From Marisa cornuarietis (taxonomy: Eukaryota; Mollusca; Gastropoda; Architaenioglossa; Ampullariidae): 64,000 nucleotides of DNA. Below are positions 52,206 to 63,715 of this stretch, in pieces; position 1 is the first letter of the stretch; each line of letters starts with the position of its first letter. Both the position numbers and the translations under genes were made by a program. The stretch spans positions 1,738,501-1,802,500 of the forward strand of contig SMMW01000614.1 of the NCBI GenBank assembly GCA_004794655.1, in the 5' to 3' direction. The notes below the pieces were generated by a model. It saw nothing but the letters and a program-made list of their open reading frames with translations, was not told the DNA's origin and did no database searches.

Positions 52206-52375
52206 GATGAAGGTCCGTGATATCACGGCAAGGCAGCCGCCCCTGTAAACAGATGCCACATGCAGAGAAAGAACAGCGAACCCGAGACGAGAGCTGAACC
52301 CAGGACAGCCAACCTTCACTGTATTGGTGACAGGCCCTAGCCGTTGTGCCACCGGACCACCCCCTAGAAAGACAA
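52206..52375 (-). mobile_element. tRNA-derived SINE
   Basis: The minus strand reads GGTGGTCCGGTGGCACAACG (A-box) and, about 45 bp on, CCTGGGTTCAGCTCTCG (B-box). Flanked by copies of the GAAGGTCCGTG motif. Confidence 0.6.
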
Positions 52376-52549
52376 GTACATCTTTTCAAACTCTGCTCTC
52401 TAGAGAGACGTGCCGTACTTTCTTTGTTCAGAAAGTGAAGTCTTTTTTGTATTTGATGTTTTCATGATTTTTTTTTATTTCGATAAACATTTGACAAGGC
52501 AGCAATATCAGTGTCGAGGAGAGTGACTATAGCAAGCGTTTCGAAAAGA

Positions 52550-52846
52550 CTAAAAATAATCAAGAGTTTGTGACAAGATAATATACATTTTGAAAGGCAC
52601 CCGTTGCATAAATCGAAAGGCAAGACACACTTGCAATGTCAGTGTCACATTGTCTCCCCGATTTGCACGTTCTAAGTCCGCCTGTATGTCATTTACGATC
52701 TCAAGGATGTCATGATGTCTAAATCTTAATCGTTGATAGAGTGCTACATCATCCCATATATCGATGGGATTACTTCGATCGCGAAATATTCTATTTCTGC
52801 GAAGATTTCTTTCGGCTTCAAACAGCATGAAGTATACAACAGCCAT
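52550..52846 (-). pseudogene. PIF/Harbinger (HARBI1-like) transposase, N-terminal fragment
   Basis: A 98-codon frame reads LRRNRIFRDRSNPIDIWDD, then LYQRLRFRHHDILEIVNDI and LTLQVCLAFRF. This is the N-terminal helical region typical of HARBI1-like nucleases before the DDE domain. It stops right after the conserved LQVxxALRF segment and no DDE-domain remnant follows, so it is a truncated relic. Recognition is from memory of the family. Confidence 0.65.
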
Positions 52847-53327
52847 CTTCAGTGAGCCTCTAGCGAGTTAGACGCGGGGGTGACGACCTCTGACTTGAAG
52901 GCTGGATCCACGGACTTGTATTACTGGACTGCTTGCAGACGGTTTTTTTTCAGTGAAGTCATAGAACAAGGCTGGTTACGAAGTAGCTTCCGGTTTAGTC
53001 ACGTTTCAGTTTAACTACTAGAACGAGGCTGGTTACGAAATAGCTTCCGGTTTATTCACATTCATTGTTAAGGCTCGCCGAGACTAACAACGGAGAACTT
53101 CGCAAGAAGCTCAGCGTTAGTCTCGGCAGACAGACAGCAGTCCACCTATACACGTCCGTGCTGGATCAGCCGGCAAAAGGGGCCGCTACTTGTGACAATA
53201 ATCGCGGTTTTTCGCACCTAGAGGCTCGGTTGACCTTTTCCGGCCTCGAAGTAATTTAGAGGCGCGAATATAATATGGCCCCTGGCGTCCAAATGGAGAG
53301 GCAGGGCGGTTCGATACCCGTGTAGCG

Positions 53328-54370
53328 CAGGGGTGGGCAAATAGCGGTCCGCCAAGTGGTTCTGTGCGGCCCGCAGAATCCCTTTATCCAAAAAAAAATA
53401 AACTATTACCAAAAAAAAGTTACGCTTGAATCGTTGCTAACTTTTCAGAAATACAACGATTTCCTGAAAGTACACATGCCGTGCATGCGCATGTGAAAGG
53501 GCATTTCCGTTATGGACAGTCGTGTGCACAACAACCCTGCGACAATGCCTGTTAAAATGCGTAAAATGGAGAACAAAAGGTCGTGTTTTTAATGAAGAAT
53601 GGACTCACAAATATTTCTTCACCTATTCTGAACAGAAAGCAGTATGTTTACTGTACAAAAATACCGTTGTCGCGCTGAAAGAATACAATTTACGGCGTCA
53701 TTATCAAACAAAACACGGGGATTTTGGATGCAATCTGGCCGATGCAGAAAGAAGGAAAAAGGCTTTGGAATATGTTTGAAAGCTGGACAAGCAGCAATCT
53801 GTTTTAAAAAGCACTCATCAAATCAGGATACTGCGCTGTAGGCAAGTTTTAAAGTGTCTTACATAATTTCAAAACTAAACAGACCTTCCTCAGATGGAGA
53901 TTTCGTAAAACAATGTATGGTGGATTGAGTAAAATATAGTGTGTCTGGAAGGGAAAAGCAAGTTCGTGAATATTTCATTATCGAGGAGAACTGTTGCTCG
54001 ACGTGTAGAAATGATTAGTGAAGAACTAAAACAATAGCTGACGGATGGAAATTGCTACATTTTTTCCCCACGCATGGCTCTTGCACCATCAGAGGTAATA
54101 CAAGCCAAGATGTTCCATTTCAATCCACTGTCATCAACTGCTTTTACAACACAATCACATATATCTTGGTCAGTTGTTGTGTCTTTCGTGGACTCCACTG
54201 TTAGTAATTATTGTGTGATTGTGAACTTTTCATCGACCCCACGCAGAAAAATTAGTAACTGGGCAGTATCCTGTATGTCTGTGATCTCATCCAGTGCTAA
54301 TGAATAACACAAAAAACTCTTACTGGCATCCGTCAGCTTTTGTTTTAGTTTGTTAGTGCATTTTGGTGTC
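53328..54370. mobile_element. Degraded hAT element (BED finger / GTF2IRD2-ZBED-like transposase), halves inverted
   Basis: Starts with CAGGGGTGGGCAAA and GTGCGGCCCGCAG, typical of hAT termini. The plus strand (about 53549-54050) encodes a BED-finger-type segment (FNEEWTHKYFF, YNLRRHYQTKH, ADAERRKKALE) with a one-base frameshift near 53590. A finger cysteine is changed to Tyr (CLLYK). Part of the transposase core is on the opposite strand: minus 54360-54100 reads KLTDASKSFLCYSLALDEIT, then DTAQLLIFLRGVDEKFTIT and a stop. The element is therefore dead and internally rearranged. Confidence 0.75.
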
Positions 54371-54482
54371 CATTGAGCGTACTTAACTCAGTACTGACTG
54401 AAAACAAAAATCTTTTTGTAAATTGAGAGGGACTTGGTTCAGAAATCTTGTCCCCTTCAATACGTCATCAGGTGCCGCGATG

Positions 54483-54996
54483 GCTTAGTGCAACCTTGCT
54501 TTCAGTCAGTCTTTGCCAGCTATGAAGCTCAACGATATTTAAACATTATGAAGAGCTGCATACAGTTAATGGTGACAGGCAAAATAACTCAATACCTAAA
54601 ACTTATGACAAGTAAAGGTGAAATAAATGAGAGTTTAAAACAACCGAGACGATGTAGCCTGTTTAATAGGTTAGTTTGCACTCCGCGATAATATTTCTGC
54701 TGTGTAGTGGTTACGCGCAGCGCCTTTCCTCTGAAAGGTATTGCGTTCGAATCTCGAGTGTATTTTGTTTTGGGATTTTTTTTCTCTCAAATATAATGAA
54801 TTCTCTGTGAAGCATTTCAAGACCCACTGATTACTAAGCGAAACCATATAATCTCTCTGTGTAAAGTCATATCTATAGACACCTAATTTCTACTATCATA
54901 CATTGATATTGAAATATAGATATTTGAGACTCACAGGTGATAGAAATTGCTTTAGCTTAGTAATAACAGTTATTGCGTTTGAAAGAGGATATTTTT
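54483..54996 (+). mobile_element. tRNA-like SINE-type repeat, family 5, copy 2
   Basis: Paralogue of 29443-29996. The internal promoter is better preserved: TAGTGGTTACGC at 54705 (A-box-like) and GCGTTCGAATCTCG at 54743 (B-box). Confidence 0.7.
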
Positions 54997-55329
54997 TATT
55001 TTTTACATAGCGTGTAGTCTAACCTACTTAACAGGTTACATCGTCTCGCTTGTTTTCGACTATTTCCCCTTTCTAACGTCATTTAAGGCTTATATATATG
55101 GTATATACAATATTATCTGGTATTTTCACATAAATCTTTATCTTATAATCAACATTATTATAAAACCTGATTTGTTCGTCGATTACTTGTATTACTATTT
55201 ACGTAGTACGAGATACATACTGAGGCGCAAGAGAAATGCAGGAAAACGCGTAGCTTACCGCCCCCCTCAGCCCCCACCCCCAGTCCCCTATAGCTGGTCC
55301 CCAGTGGGAAATCTCACCGCACGCCACTG

Positions 55330-56101
55330 GTAGCGCTGTTACAAAAAAGAAACGTCTATTTACAAAGGATTTTAAAATGCAACATGAAACATAAAATATC
55401 CCTTCGTCGTGTTAATTCACGCTGTGCAGTCAACAATAAAAATACTTTGAGTCCTTTTTATTCAAATATCCTTACTAGAATCGTTCTTCTCAACCGCCAA
55501 ACAATCAGCTGCTCCACTTAACACCGCAAAAAGCACTTGGGTGGCAATTCACAGATACAATACAAGCGCAGGTGAGTCACCCGTTCGAGTCAACGCGAAG
55601 GCAAAAAAAATAAATAAATAAATAAATCATTGGTATTTACATAAAGTAACAGTGCCTTGAAAAAAATTCTAAAGGTGGCGACACAACATTCCTGAGAAAT
55701 TTTGCACAGGTAAAAGTCAGGTCAAAGTCATTGCCTCAGACATCTTGCAGCAGGTCAAGAATGGCACAGGCAGTTAAGTATCGAGTTTACCCACAACGTT
55801 GCCTAGACGGTCGACCTTCGTGCACCTCTACCTCTGCAAGCCTTTCTGGTAAAAATAACAGTCGTGTTGTGAGCTGTATTTTAGGCAGTGTTCCGCATAA
55901 AATTCTCCAGAGAGTTATGAACATGAAAAAGGAAATATCACGGGAATAAAGTATTTTGAGGAAAACATTCAACAATGCACGATCTCGAGCACACACATCC
56001 ACCCACACATAGACTACCCCTCGCGCAGAAAGTAACGCACGCATTTATATATATATATATACACACACAGAGACGCACAAATACACACAGTGACTATGTT
56101 T
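55330..56101. repeat. Segmental duplication, left arm, copy 2
   Basis: Paralogue of 18660-19390. It runs directly, after about 75 bp of unrelated or decayed sequence, into the paralogue of the gene D 3' flank. Confidence 0.85.
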
Positions 56102-56169
56102 CTAATAGGGGTACTAGGAAGACTAAACAGAAGACAAAGAACACCAGAGCAAGTTGTTGTTATCCTTCG

Positions 56170-56900
56170 TCTTGTATTCATTTTAATTTAATAAAAGAGT
56201 GAACAAATGTTGTCATTATGTAACTCTTTCGACACAGAACGAGTTCCAGGATTTCTACAAGAAAATAAACAGACTTGAATATGTTAGATTCTTACTTTCA
56301 AAAAGTCGAGAATACAGATTAGTAAAATCATATTAAATAAAATATTGTAATCTACGGATGAAAGTTGGGCTCCATTTCGGGTTTACAAGAACTGAGAAGC
56401 TTAGACTGATGAATCAGCTGAATGGAAACAGGTAGAAAGGAAATTATGACATGTTGATCATTGCATTCTGTCTTTATTTCAATTGCTACATACTTGCCAT
56501 ACGGAGGAGACTATTCCAGTCTCCTACACACTGCAGAGTTCTACGCCACACATTTTAATGCGAGCTCTTCCGTCCGAGCGGAATTGAGGGTAAAAAAGTT
56601 CTAAAGTTTTAGTACAACCCAGTGACGTCACAAATGACTTCGGGTACGCGTGATCTTGGTCGAAACTCTCCCATCTTATGTAACTATAACATCACCAATA
56701 TTTTCACAAATGCTTCATATGCATTCTTGGCATATGAATGATAGATATTAGCATCAAGCTAAACAGATTGTGGACCCATGGCTTCTTCTGATTTTTTATG
56801 TTAATAGTTGTGCCTGTACGCTTGTATCTCTGTAATGGGTGTTAATCACTCAAATATTTTAATTCACGCACCTTGTACCAAGCCTATAAAACTTGAAAAA
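56170..56900. repeat. Segmental duplication, right arm, copy 2
   Basis: Paralogue of 23235-24010, including the segment that forms the gene D 3' UTR. No GIMAP exon lies between the two arms here. Confidence 0.85.
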
Positions 56901-58546
56901 GGAAACCTCAAGGTGGCACATTAAGCACAAGGACGAAGATGCGCATTAACAGACTCAATTACGCTATAAGCTCAGACCGTTCAACATGAGACCCATAACT
57001 TAAAGGTGTGTGCATATATATTATATATATATATAGATATATATACACACAGGCTTCGTGTTAACAGATAATAATTACAGAACGAAGGCACTGAGAATAG
57101 CACACTGTGCAATACACAGTACCTTACAAACACATTTTGTTCGCTGGTAAAAGGCAACAGAACAATATTACAACTTGTTCCGGTTAAATTTCTAAAAAAA
57201 TGGATTTTTATACGAATAAATTCTGCCCAAGTATATAAGTGTTACCAAGTAGATGTGTGTACCTACTTCTGAAGGTAAGGATTAAGGCTGCGGAATGCGT
57301 ATGCAGCGTTGAAACAGAGAAACACGAGGAGAAACCTTGGTGTCCTGTTATCACACAGCAACAACCACAGTTTAATATCGCAGGGATCTTGTACTCACCT
57401 CAGATTCGGTCTCCCTTCAACTTACCCGGATTAAAGTTAGACTGTTGTTCCACTTCACATACTTGAACCCCAAACACCCTTGTTCCTGCTGGAAAAGGAG
57501 TGTTGACATTACAAAGTACGGACTGTCAGTACTAGGTAGCAGACTTCATGGTATTTCTGCACTTAATCATTTTCGTCCGGGTTATTGTTGTTGTCGCTGC
57601 TGCAATCCTGATGTGGATTTTTGCCACGCAACTGCCGTTAGATGGGATGGTTCTCATATTCTTAAAAACTCATTCAGTATTCCACTCGATTAATTAATCA
57701 AACACCAATCGCTCCTCTCATTCAGCTCTCCTCTTTGTTGATGATCCATCCATACTCAAAAACCTTCCTCCTATCAACCTAGACGACAATGCATGCACAT
57801 CTACAAGATTTATCCCACCAGAACAAGCAGATATAAAAGGTTATTTGTTTTATTTCCACTTTATATTAATTAAGAACAAGGAATTAAGTTTTTTTGTAAC
57901 TTAGAAAAAAAGAACATGCGCCTACGTAGTGAAGAAATCTCCAACGACAGAAAATAGCCAGTCATAAAGAAAAAATTGAGAATTCACAGCAAAACATTGA
58001 GAATACTAAATAGATTGAAAAAAACAGAGCAACGCTGAATTGAAGAAAGCAAAGTATATATTTCTTTTTCGTGTATATTCTTGAGTATAAACTATCACAA
58101 CTATTCTGTCATGCTATTTAAACAGCAATTTAAACGTTTCAGATGAGAGAAAGAGATAGAGAGAGATAACAGATAAAACCTCTTCTAGTCTTATCTAAAG
58201 GCAATATAAATAATATCTTTTGCAAATACAGTGTAGTACCAAAAAACCCCAAACCGATGAGATACATGTGCAGCAGTGTCCTGTGGCATGTAGTAAGATT
58301 TTCATGAGTAGTACTGGGTACACAGTTGCTCATCACGAGGTTCACATTGTCACATGGATCATGAACCTCCTTCCCGTATTTGACAGTTGAACCTGCATTA
58401 ACTACAATCGCCGAAGTCATGATAAGTCACATACTCACAGAGAGAGAGAGAGAGAGTATGTGTGTGTGTATGTGTGCGTGCGTGCGTGCGTGATCATTAC
58501 AGTTTGCCATACTGACGAATCACTTTAATGTGACTTTCATAAACGT
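56901..58546. other. No gene recognised
   Basis: AT-rich DNA with short (AT)n runs near 57019-57050. The open frames at 57239-57466 and 57445-57693 show no known domain. The 3' UTR of gene J should lie just below 58547. Confidence 0.45.
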
Positions 58547-61223
58547 TTATGCATCACGACACCACTTAAGCAGGACGAACAAAGCTGGAGGAGTAGACAA
58601 CAGCACGAGTCTTATTCTTGTTGGTAGTCGCCTCGAAGCAACAGCAATACCAAGAAAAGCTAAAACATATAACCAGTAACTTTTTATATTAAACGTAGGA
58701 GCTGGAGGTGAAGGTGGAGGTGTAAGTGAAGGTGAAGGTGAAGTTGAAGGAGGAAGTAGAGGCGTCAGAGGTTTTTTAATTCTTGAGATGAGTATTTTTA
58801 CTTGTTCCTCCATTGCTTCTTTTGAAGCCTGTAATTTAAAAAAAAACATCTGAAGCATAACATGCGTTTTTTCCTGCTGGTTAGAATTTAACTTGCTGGA
58901 AAAAGGTCGATGAATTTCATAAAGTATTGGTAAAAGTGAATAATTATGTATAAGACAAATGTTCTAAGTGTGAAATCTGTCTGAAAGAGATACAAATACA
59001 AACTTTGAGTGTTGAGACAAACTCCTTACTATGTCGCACCTTCTATCCACATCACGTTAGTTTAAGTGTAATTCGTTGTTGAAGTTAAGGGGCTTTTGCT
59101 ATTTTCCGAAGATTACCGAGGCTGGACTAAATAATCCGACAGCATGTAATGCCGGAAGTTGCGCGCCTTTTCAAAGGCGATACGCGGTGTACAGACAGTG
59201 CTTCAGCCAGCAAAACAACTTCCAAAAAAAATGGCAATATAGTCTGATGTTCAACCTTACCTCTTTGAACCTATCGATGAACAGATAGGCCTAGAAACAA
59301 TTAACCAATAACGGCCAATGAAGTCGATTGTCTGGATAATATCGACCAGGGACCAGTTGCACAACACATTTCTAATTTTAAACACTTTCAAGCCTCAAAT
59401 CTATTTAGTAGTTAGTTTAAAGTGCAGACCACAATTTTAGAATTTTTAAAACTAAAACTGCTTTAAGTAAGATAAAGTTGTTGAAGTCTGACTTTCCGTC
59501 CTGTCAGTACAGTTTTTTGTATGTTCTTGTGCAATGCATATAAATGATAAAGAAGAGAATTTGCTTCTTTAGAACAGTTTTAAGGTTTAGAAACATGTTG
59601 TGCAACTGTCCCCCGTACGTTTTGTGATGGCTGATATTCCACTTTAAAAATAATTTATTATAAAAAGTTAATCGTTTCTTAAAATATTCTTCATCCACTA
59701 TAAAACTCACTCTCGCTGCAGCGAAACTGCAAATCTATTTCTTTGAACGCCATTTTGCAAGATAAAATATACATGTGTTAATGTGCCGGTGTAAAGCTGA
59801 ACTACAGCGTTTATAGCAGAGCTTCTAGCTAGAACCTGCCGCAATATATTATTTCTATTAAATTGTAGGTAAACATGTGACTTTTGCGAGCTATTTGACA
59901 GCAAGGAAGAAAGCTGCTGCTATGCACAAATTCTGAGGTGTATAAAAGTTCTTGACTTTAGGTAAATGTGTATGTGTAGGTACAGTGAAGATAACACTTA
60001 AAATGTACCATGGCCGCCTGCAACTACCTGTGCAACAGGGCAAATACAAGACTGGCGCCCCCTCCAAACTTCTCTCTTTCACCCGTGGGTGGTTGGTTGG
60101 TTTGATGAGAGGGTTAATGTGCCTTGGGTGCCCAGTAGATAGAGGATAGCGCTGACTGTGCGGCTGGAATCCACCTAGTGGGAGGTTTGGTGCGGCCCCC
60201 TCTTTTTTCGCGCTGACCCCTCCGTCTTCTCTGGACAACACAACCTTTCGCTGTCAACCAGTGGGTCTACAAGCATGTACGAAATTACTAACAATTAGAG
60301 ATACTTACAACATTGTTGAAAAGGACGTAGTTGTCATTGGAGTCTTTCAGGACGTTCTTCAGTTCCGGACATACAGTCTTCAGCTCCTCGGCCAAATCTT
60401 TGTCCTGCCGATCCCCAAATGTGAAGACAATGATGAAATTATCCAGAAATGATTTATCTGCCCACGCTTCCTTTATCTTCCTGTATATTTCGCACTCTTC
60501 GGCTGTGTAACGAACATCACACCGCACAGCCAGCAAGATGGCGGATGGGAAAGGTGCAGTCATCTGCTTCCACTTCTGGATCTCCTTCTTTGTGTCCATA
60601 TCGGAGTTGACTGGATCTGGAGTATCAACTACCTGTGTAACACAAGATCATTTTCAAATTAGAACAGTCCAGTTAAGACTATAATTACAACTATCGAAGT
60701 GAGTGATTTTCAACATTGAATAGCCTGTCTTACGGTGGCGGACGTACTAGTCGTTGGGATAAAATGATAAAGACGACAACTACGACGATGATAATAATGA
60801 GGGAAAAGAGGAAAGTGAAAGAAAGATATGACGGTAAGCAAAGATAAATGAAGTATAAATTCAAACTTGTCAACACCAACAACAATAATAATTGTGTTTA
60901 TGATCATGCAGTTTTGTGGTTGAATTTTCTTCCTGACGCAGAAGTTGCATGTAACTAATCGAAAACTTGATGCGGAGTATATAACTAAAATTACTGAAAA
61001 CATAGATCGACTAAATAATTGGACAAAATAAATAGTTTCTTGCCTACCGTCCATAGACAATTATCTTTCTGCAACTTAGCTGACTGCACTTGGAGTGTTG
61101 TAGAAGCCATTATACTACCAACTGCAAACTCCTGCTGACCAAGAATTGCGTTTGCAGTGGAACTTTTTCCATTTCCGGTTTTGCCAATAATGAGTATTCG
61201 GTATTGTTCTTTCTTGCTGTGTT
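58547..61223 (-). CDS. Gene J: divergent GIMAP-like GTPase with Pro-rich linker and membrane tail (first exon not located)
   Basis: Exons are 61223-61048, 60632-60309 and 58828-58547, about 259 aa without the N-terminus. The P-loop exon begins at a phase-1 acceptor (GGGCAG|AACACAGC), with no ATG in frame before the core, so a first coding exon is missing. A phase-1-compatible donor, GGTG|GTGAGT, lies at 61557 and is a candidate. The core reads ILIIGKTGNGKSSTANAIL and VGSIMASTT. Exon 2 opens VVDTPDPVN (Asp at G3), then AVRCDVRYTAEECEIYRKI and IVFTFGDRQDKDLAEEL, ending VLFNNV. Exon 3 encodes a helical segment, a proline-rich linker (PSPSLTPPPSPPAP) and two hydrophobic stretches (YWLYVLAFLGIAVA, VLLSTPPALFVLL). 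The layout is as in genes G and H. Confidence 0.83.
59352..59608. mobile_element. MITE family 1, copy 3, in gene J intron
   Basis: Both termini are present: CCAGTTGCACAACACATT on the left and ACATGTTGTGCAACTG on the right. Best-preserved match to copy 2. Confidence 0.85.
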
Positions 61224-61397
61224 CTGCCCAAATCAATCAGTTAGCTGAAAGACATTAGGTCTAAAGTGTGCCTCGTTTCATTCATCCTGTCTTATTAGCA
61301 TGTCATTCCAATATCCGGTTCTGATATCCTTTTCTTTGTTGTTCATGCTAAGCAAGTTGATCTAGCAACAGTCTCGTGCGGGTCTCTCTCTCTCTCT

Positions 61398-61451
61398 CAC
61401 ACACACACACGCGCGCGCGTGCGCGCGTGCACGCATGCGCACACGCACACA
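61398..61451. repeat. (CA)n/(CG)n tract upstream of gene J P-loop exon
   Basis: Alternating purine-pyrimidine sequence with a GCGCGCGCGTGCGCGCG core, similar in type and position to the tract at gene H. Confidence 0.9.
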
Positions 61452-62006
61452 TGTCTCGCGTACAATAAAAACAAATCCTTAGAAATCTGAAGACCTACAT
61501 TACCCAATCACTAATTCAGCATACACACAAAAGTCATGGGGGTGGAATATACTCACCACCTGTTGTAGAAACTTCAGTTGGTCCTACCACAACACTCCAC
61601 AAAACTCCCCACACTGAAACATTTGCCAGCAACGCATGTCTTAAAAAATTGCTTTAATTAACAGCCTCTTGTTTTCTTTTTAAAAACGATTAAGGTGTAT
61701 GCAACTTTTGTGCAAACAATTTCCGTTGTCATCATCAATATATGAGCAGAGGTGAGTTAATGTTTTTTTAAACTGAATATTTAGAAATCATATTTCAAGG
61801 CTTTTCTTATTCACTATATACATATTAACTTGTCAATTTAAAGAACATTATCCTTTGTTGCAGTGTGACTTACAAGAGGAAAACTATTTCTATTTTAGAA
61901 GTTTTTACTTGACGACGTACTAACTACAGAAAGCGTTCGTGTTACACATTTACAGATATTTTTCGTGCAAGTGTGTGTTTGTTTGAATGACGGCCATGCG
62001 TTTACA

Positions 62007-62064
<58 letters not shown>

Positions 62065-62270
62065 GTGTGTCTTGGCGTATGCATCTATGCAAGTGCTGTG
62101 TGTTGGGGAAACACAGTCTACAGAAAATATATACCAGCAAACACTGTTTCTCACACGTGTTCTTTCTCTTAAATTCCAAAGACCTGTCTATGGGCTGCAC
62201 GTTTTCTATTATCGGGGATTTAGATTATCTTTAGTGGGAGGCAAACTACTCTAAAAACACACTACTATAC
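61452..62270. other. No gene confirmed; (GT)n at 62011-62063
   Basis: May hold exon 1 of gene J (donor at 61557). The frames over the GT tract are artefacts. Confidence 0.4.
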
Positions 62271-62400
62271 TGTCATTTCAATTGGTGGAAGACCAATTTG
62301 CAACCCGCGCTTTGCAGATGACATAGATTTGTTAGCAAATACTAACAAAGAGCTGCAAGACCTCACCAACAGACTGACAGACAGTTCAAATGCGTACTAT
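62271..62400 (+). mobile_element. Non-LTR reverse transcriptase fragment
   Basis: The frame reads SIGGRPICNPRFADDIDLLA, then NTNKELQDLTNRLTDSSNAY. FADDIDLL is the catalytic FADD box of animal LINE reverse transcriptases, followed by the usual ELQ.LTN.L helix. Only about 43 codons remain. Confidence 0.8.
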
Positions 62401-63480
62401 AAAAGTGTTTTTTCAAGCAAACACAAGGAAAGGCTGTTCCTTTTCTTTACATGTTGATCTTTCAGAATTACTTTAAATTGTTCTTCTACCTCGTTTAGTT
62501 GACTTTTTATGATTTTTTAAAAAAGGGGTCAATACATCCGTCCAAGGGGGTCAAACCACCGCTTAGCCTACCGTCAAGAATGGGCTACCACCAATTTCAT
62601 TCCCAAACAGACAAAAAGAAATGAAGCTTATGACTTTAAGGATAAGTGCATGTTTTTGTAACTTTAGAGAAGTCGTGTGAATGAAAGTACCACCTCTCAA
62701 AACTAATTAAACTGATTAGTTGGTATGTTATATTACCAGCTTTTGTACTAAACCTTGCAGTAAGAAACATTACTAAATTTTGGGTACCGCATGATTCTTT
62801 CGGCATGCTGGATCGATACTCTGTAATTAGTTCTTTTTATTTCTTTCTATTTCCTTTCTATAAAACAAACTATACAAAATAAGCATCCTTTCCATGAAAT
62901 AAAATGTTTATAGAATAAGTCTTTATTCAACTGTTGTTGCTATTATATAAGTCACGTACCGCTGGTATGGCCAATATTTTGACCAACCTACATATAAAGA
63001 GAAAATCTTGAAGGCACTGAGACTGTAATCTTTGAGTTAGCAGCACTGCCTATTAGTAAATAATTACAACTGTGACAGTATAGGGACTTGTTGTGTTGCT
63101 TATTAGCCAGCTAAAACAAAACCCCCGAACGAACAAAAAACTGTCAATGATTATTTCACAGACAATGACCATGTATTTTTCATAGAAAAAAATCTTGTCA
63201 AAAACATTTTAAATGCTCAAAAATACGATGCCATGTCACAGTTAGCACACAGTGGCTTAGTCTTGATCCTGTTTGTTTACCTCAAGTAAGGGCAAGTAAT
63301 TCTTGCTCACATCAAACCTTACAGGCCTCAAACTGACAAACCTAACACGACTTGTCTCCGCGTCTGACAAGCTTTTAACTCTTGGTGACCCAGTGGTTAC
63401 AAAACCCACAGACCCTACGCACCAACCCGCGGGGTAAAAGGCATAAATATGATGTCAATCAGGATTACAAGGGGCTGGTT
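62401..63480. other. No gene recognised
   Basis: AT-rich non-coding sequence. A weak tRNA-like patch (TGACCCAGTGGTTACAAAAC) at 63386-63405 may be a SINE remnant. Confidence 0.45.
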
Positions 63481-63715
63481 CCCAATATTTTTGGTGCCCG
63501 CTTAATGGCTTAATATCCTGACGCCAAGACATTCCTGACTCTGGGATGCAACATGTGACCATATGCAAGGCTCCACCCCCAGCAATGACAGCGAACATAC
63601 AGCCCCAGTAATATATCTATTTATACGCATTCTTTTATATTGGCGCATGGTGCTCGCGTACCTCCCGTCATACCTTCGTGGTACGCGTACCACAGTTAGA
63701 AAACCTCTGCTCTAC
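63481..63715 (-). mobile_element. Non-autonomous hAT-type element
   Basis: The minus strand begins CAGAGGTTTTCTAACTGTGG, then GTACGCGTACCAC, a known type of hAT terminus. The other end carries GGCTGGTTCCCAA at 63475. The internal 63-codon frame is not a transposase. Confidence 0.55.

Noticed and set aside
57445..57693. 82-codon Cys-containing frame
   Set aside because: The CCCRCC run comes from a TTGTTGTTGTCGCTGC-type repeat; no fold or homologue recognised.
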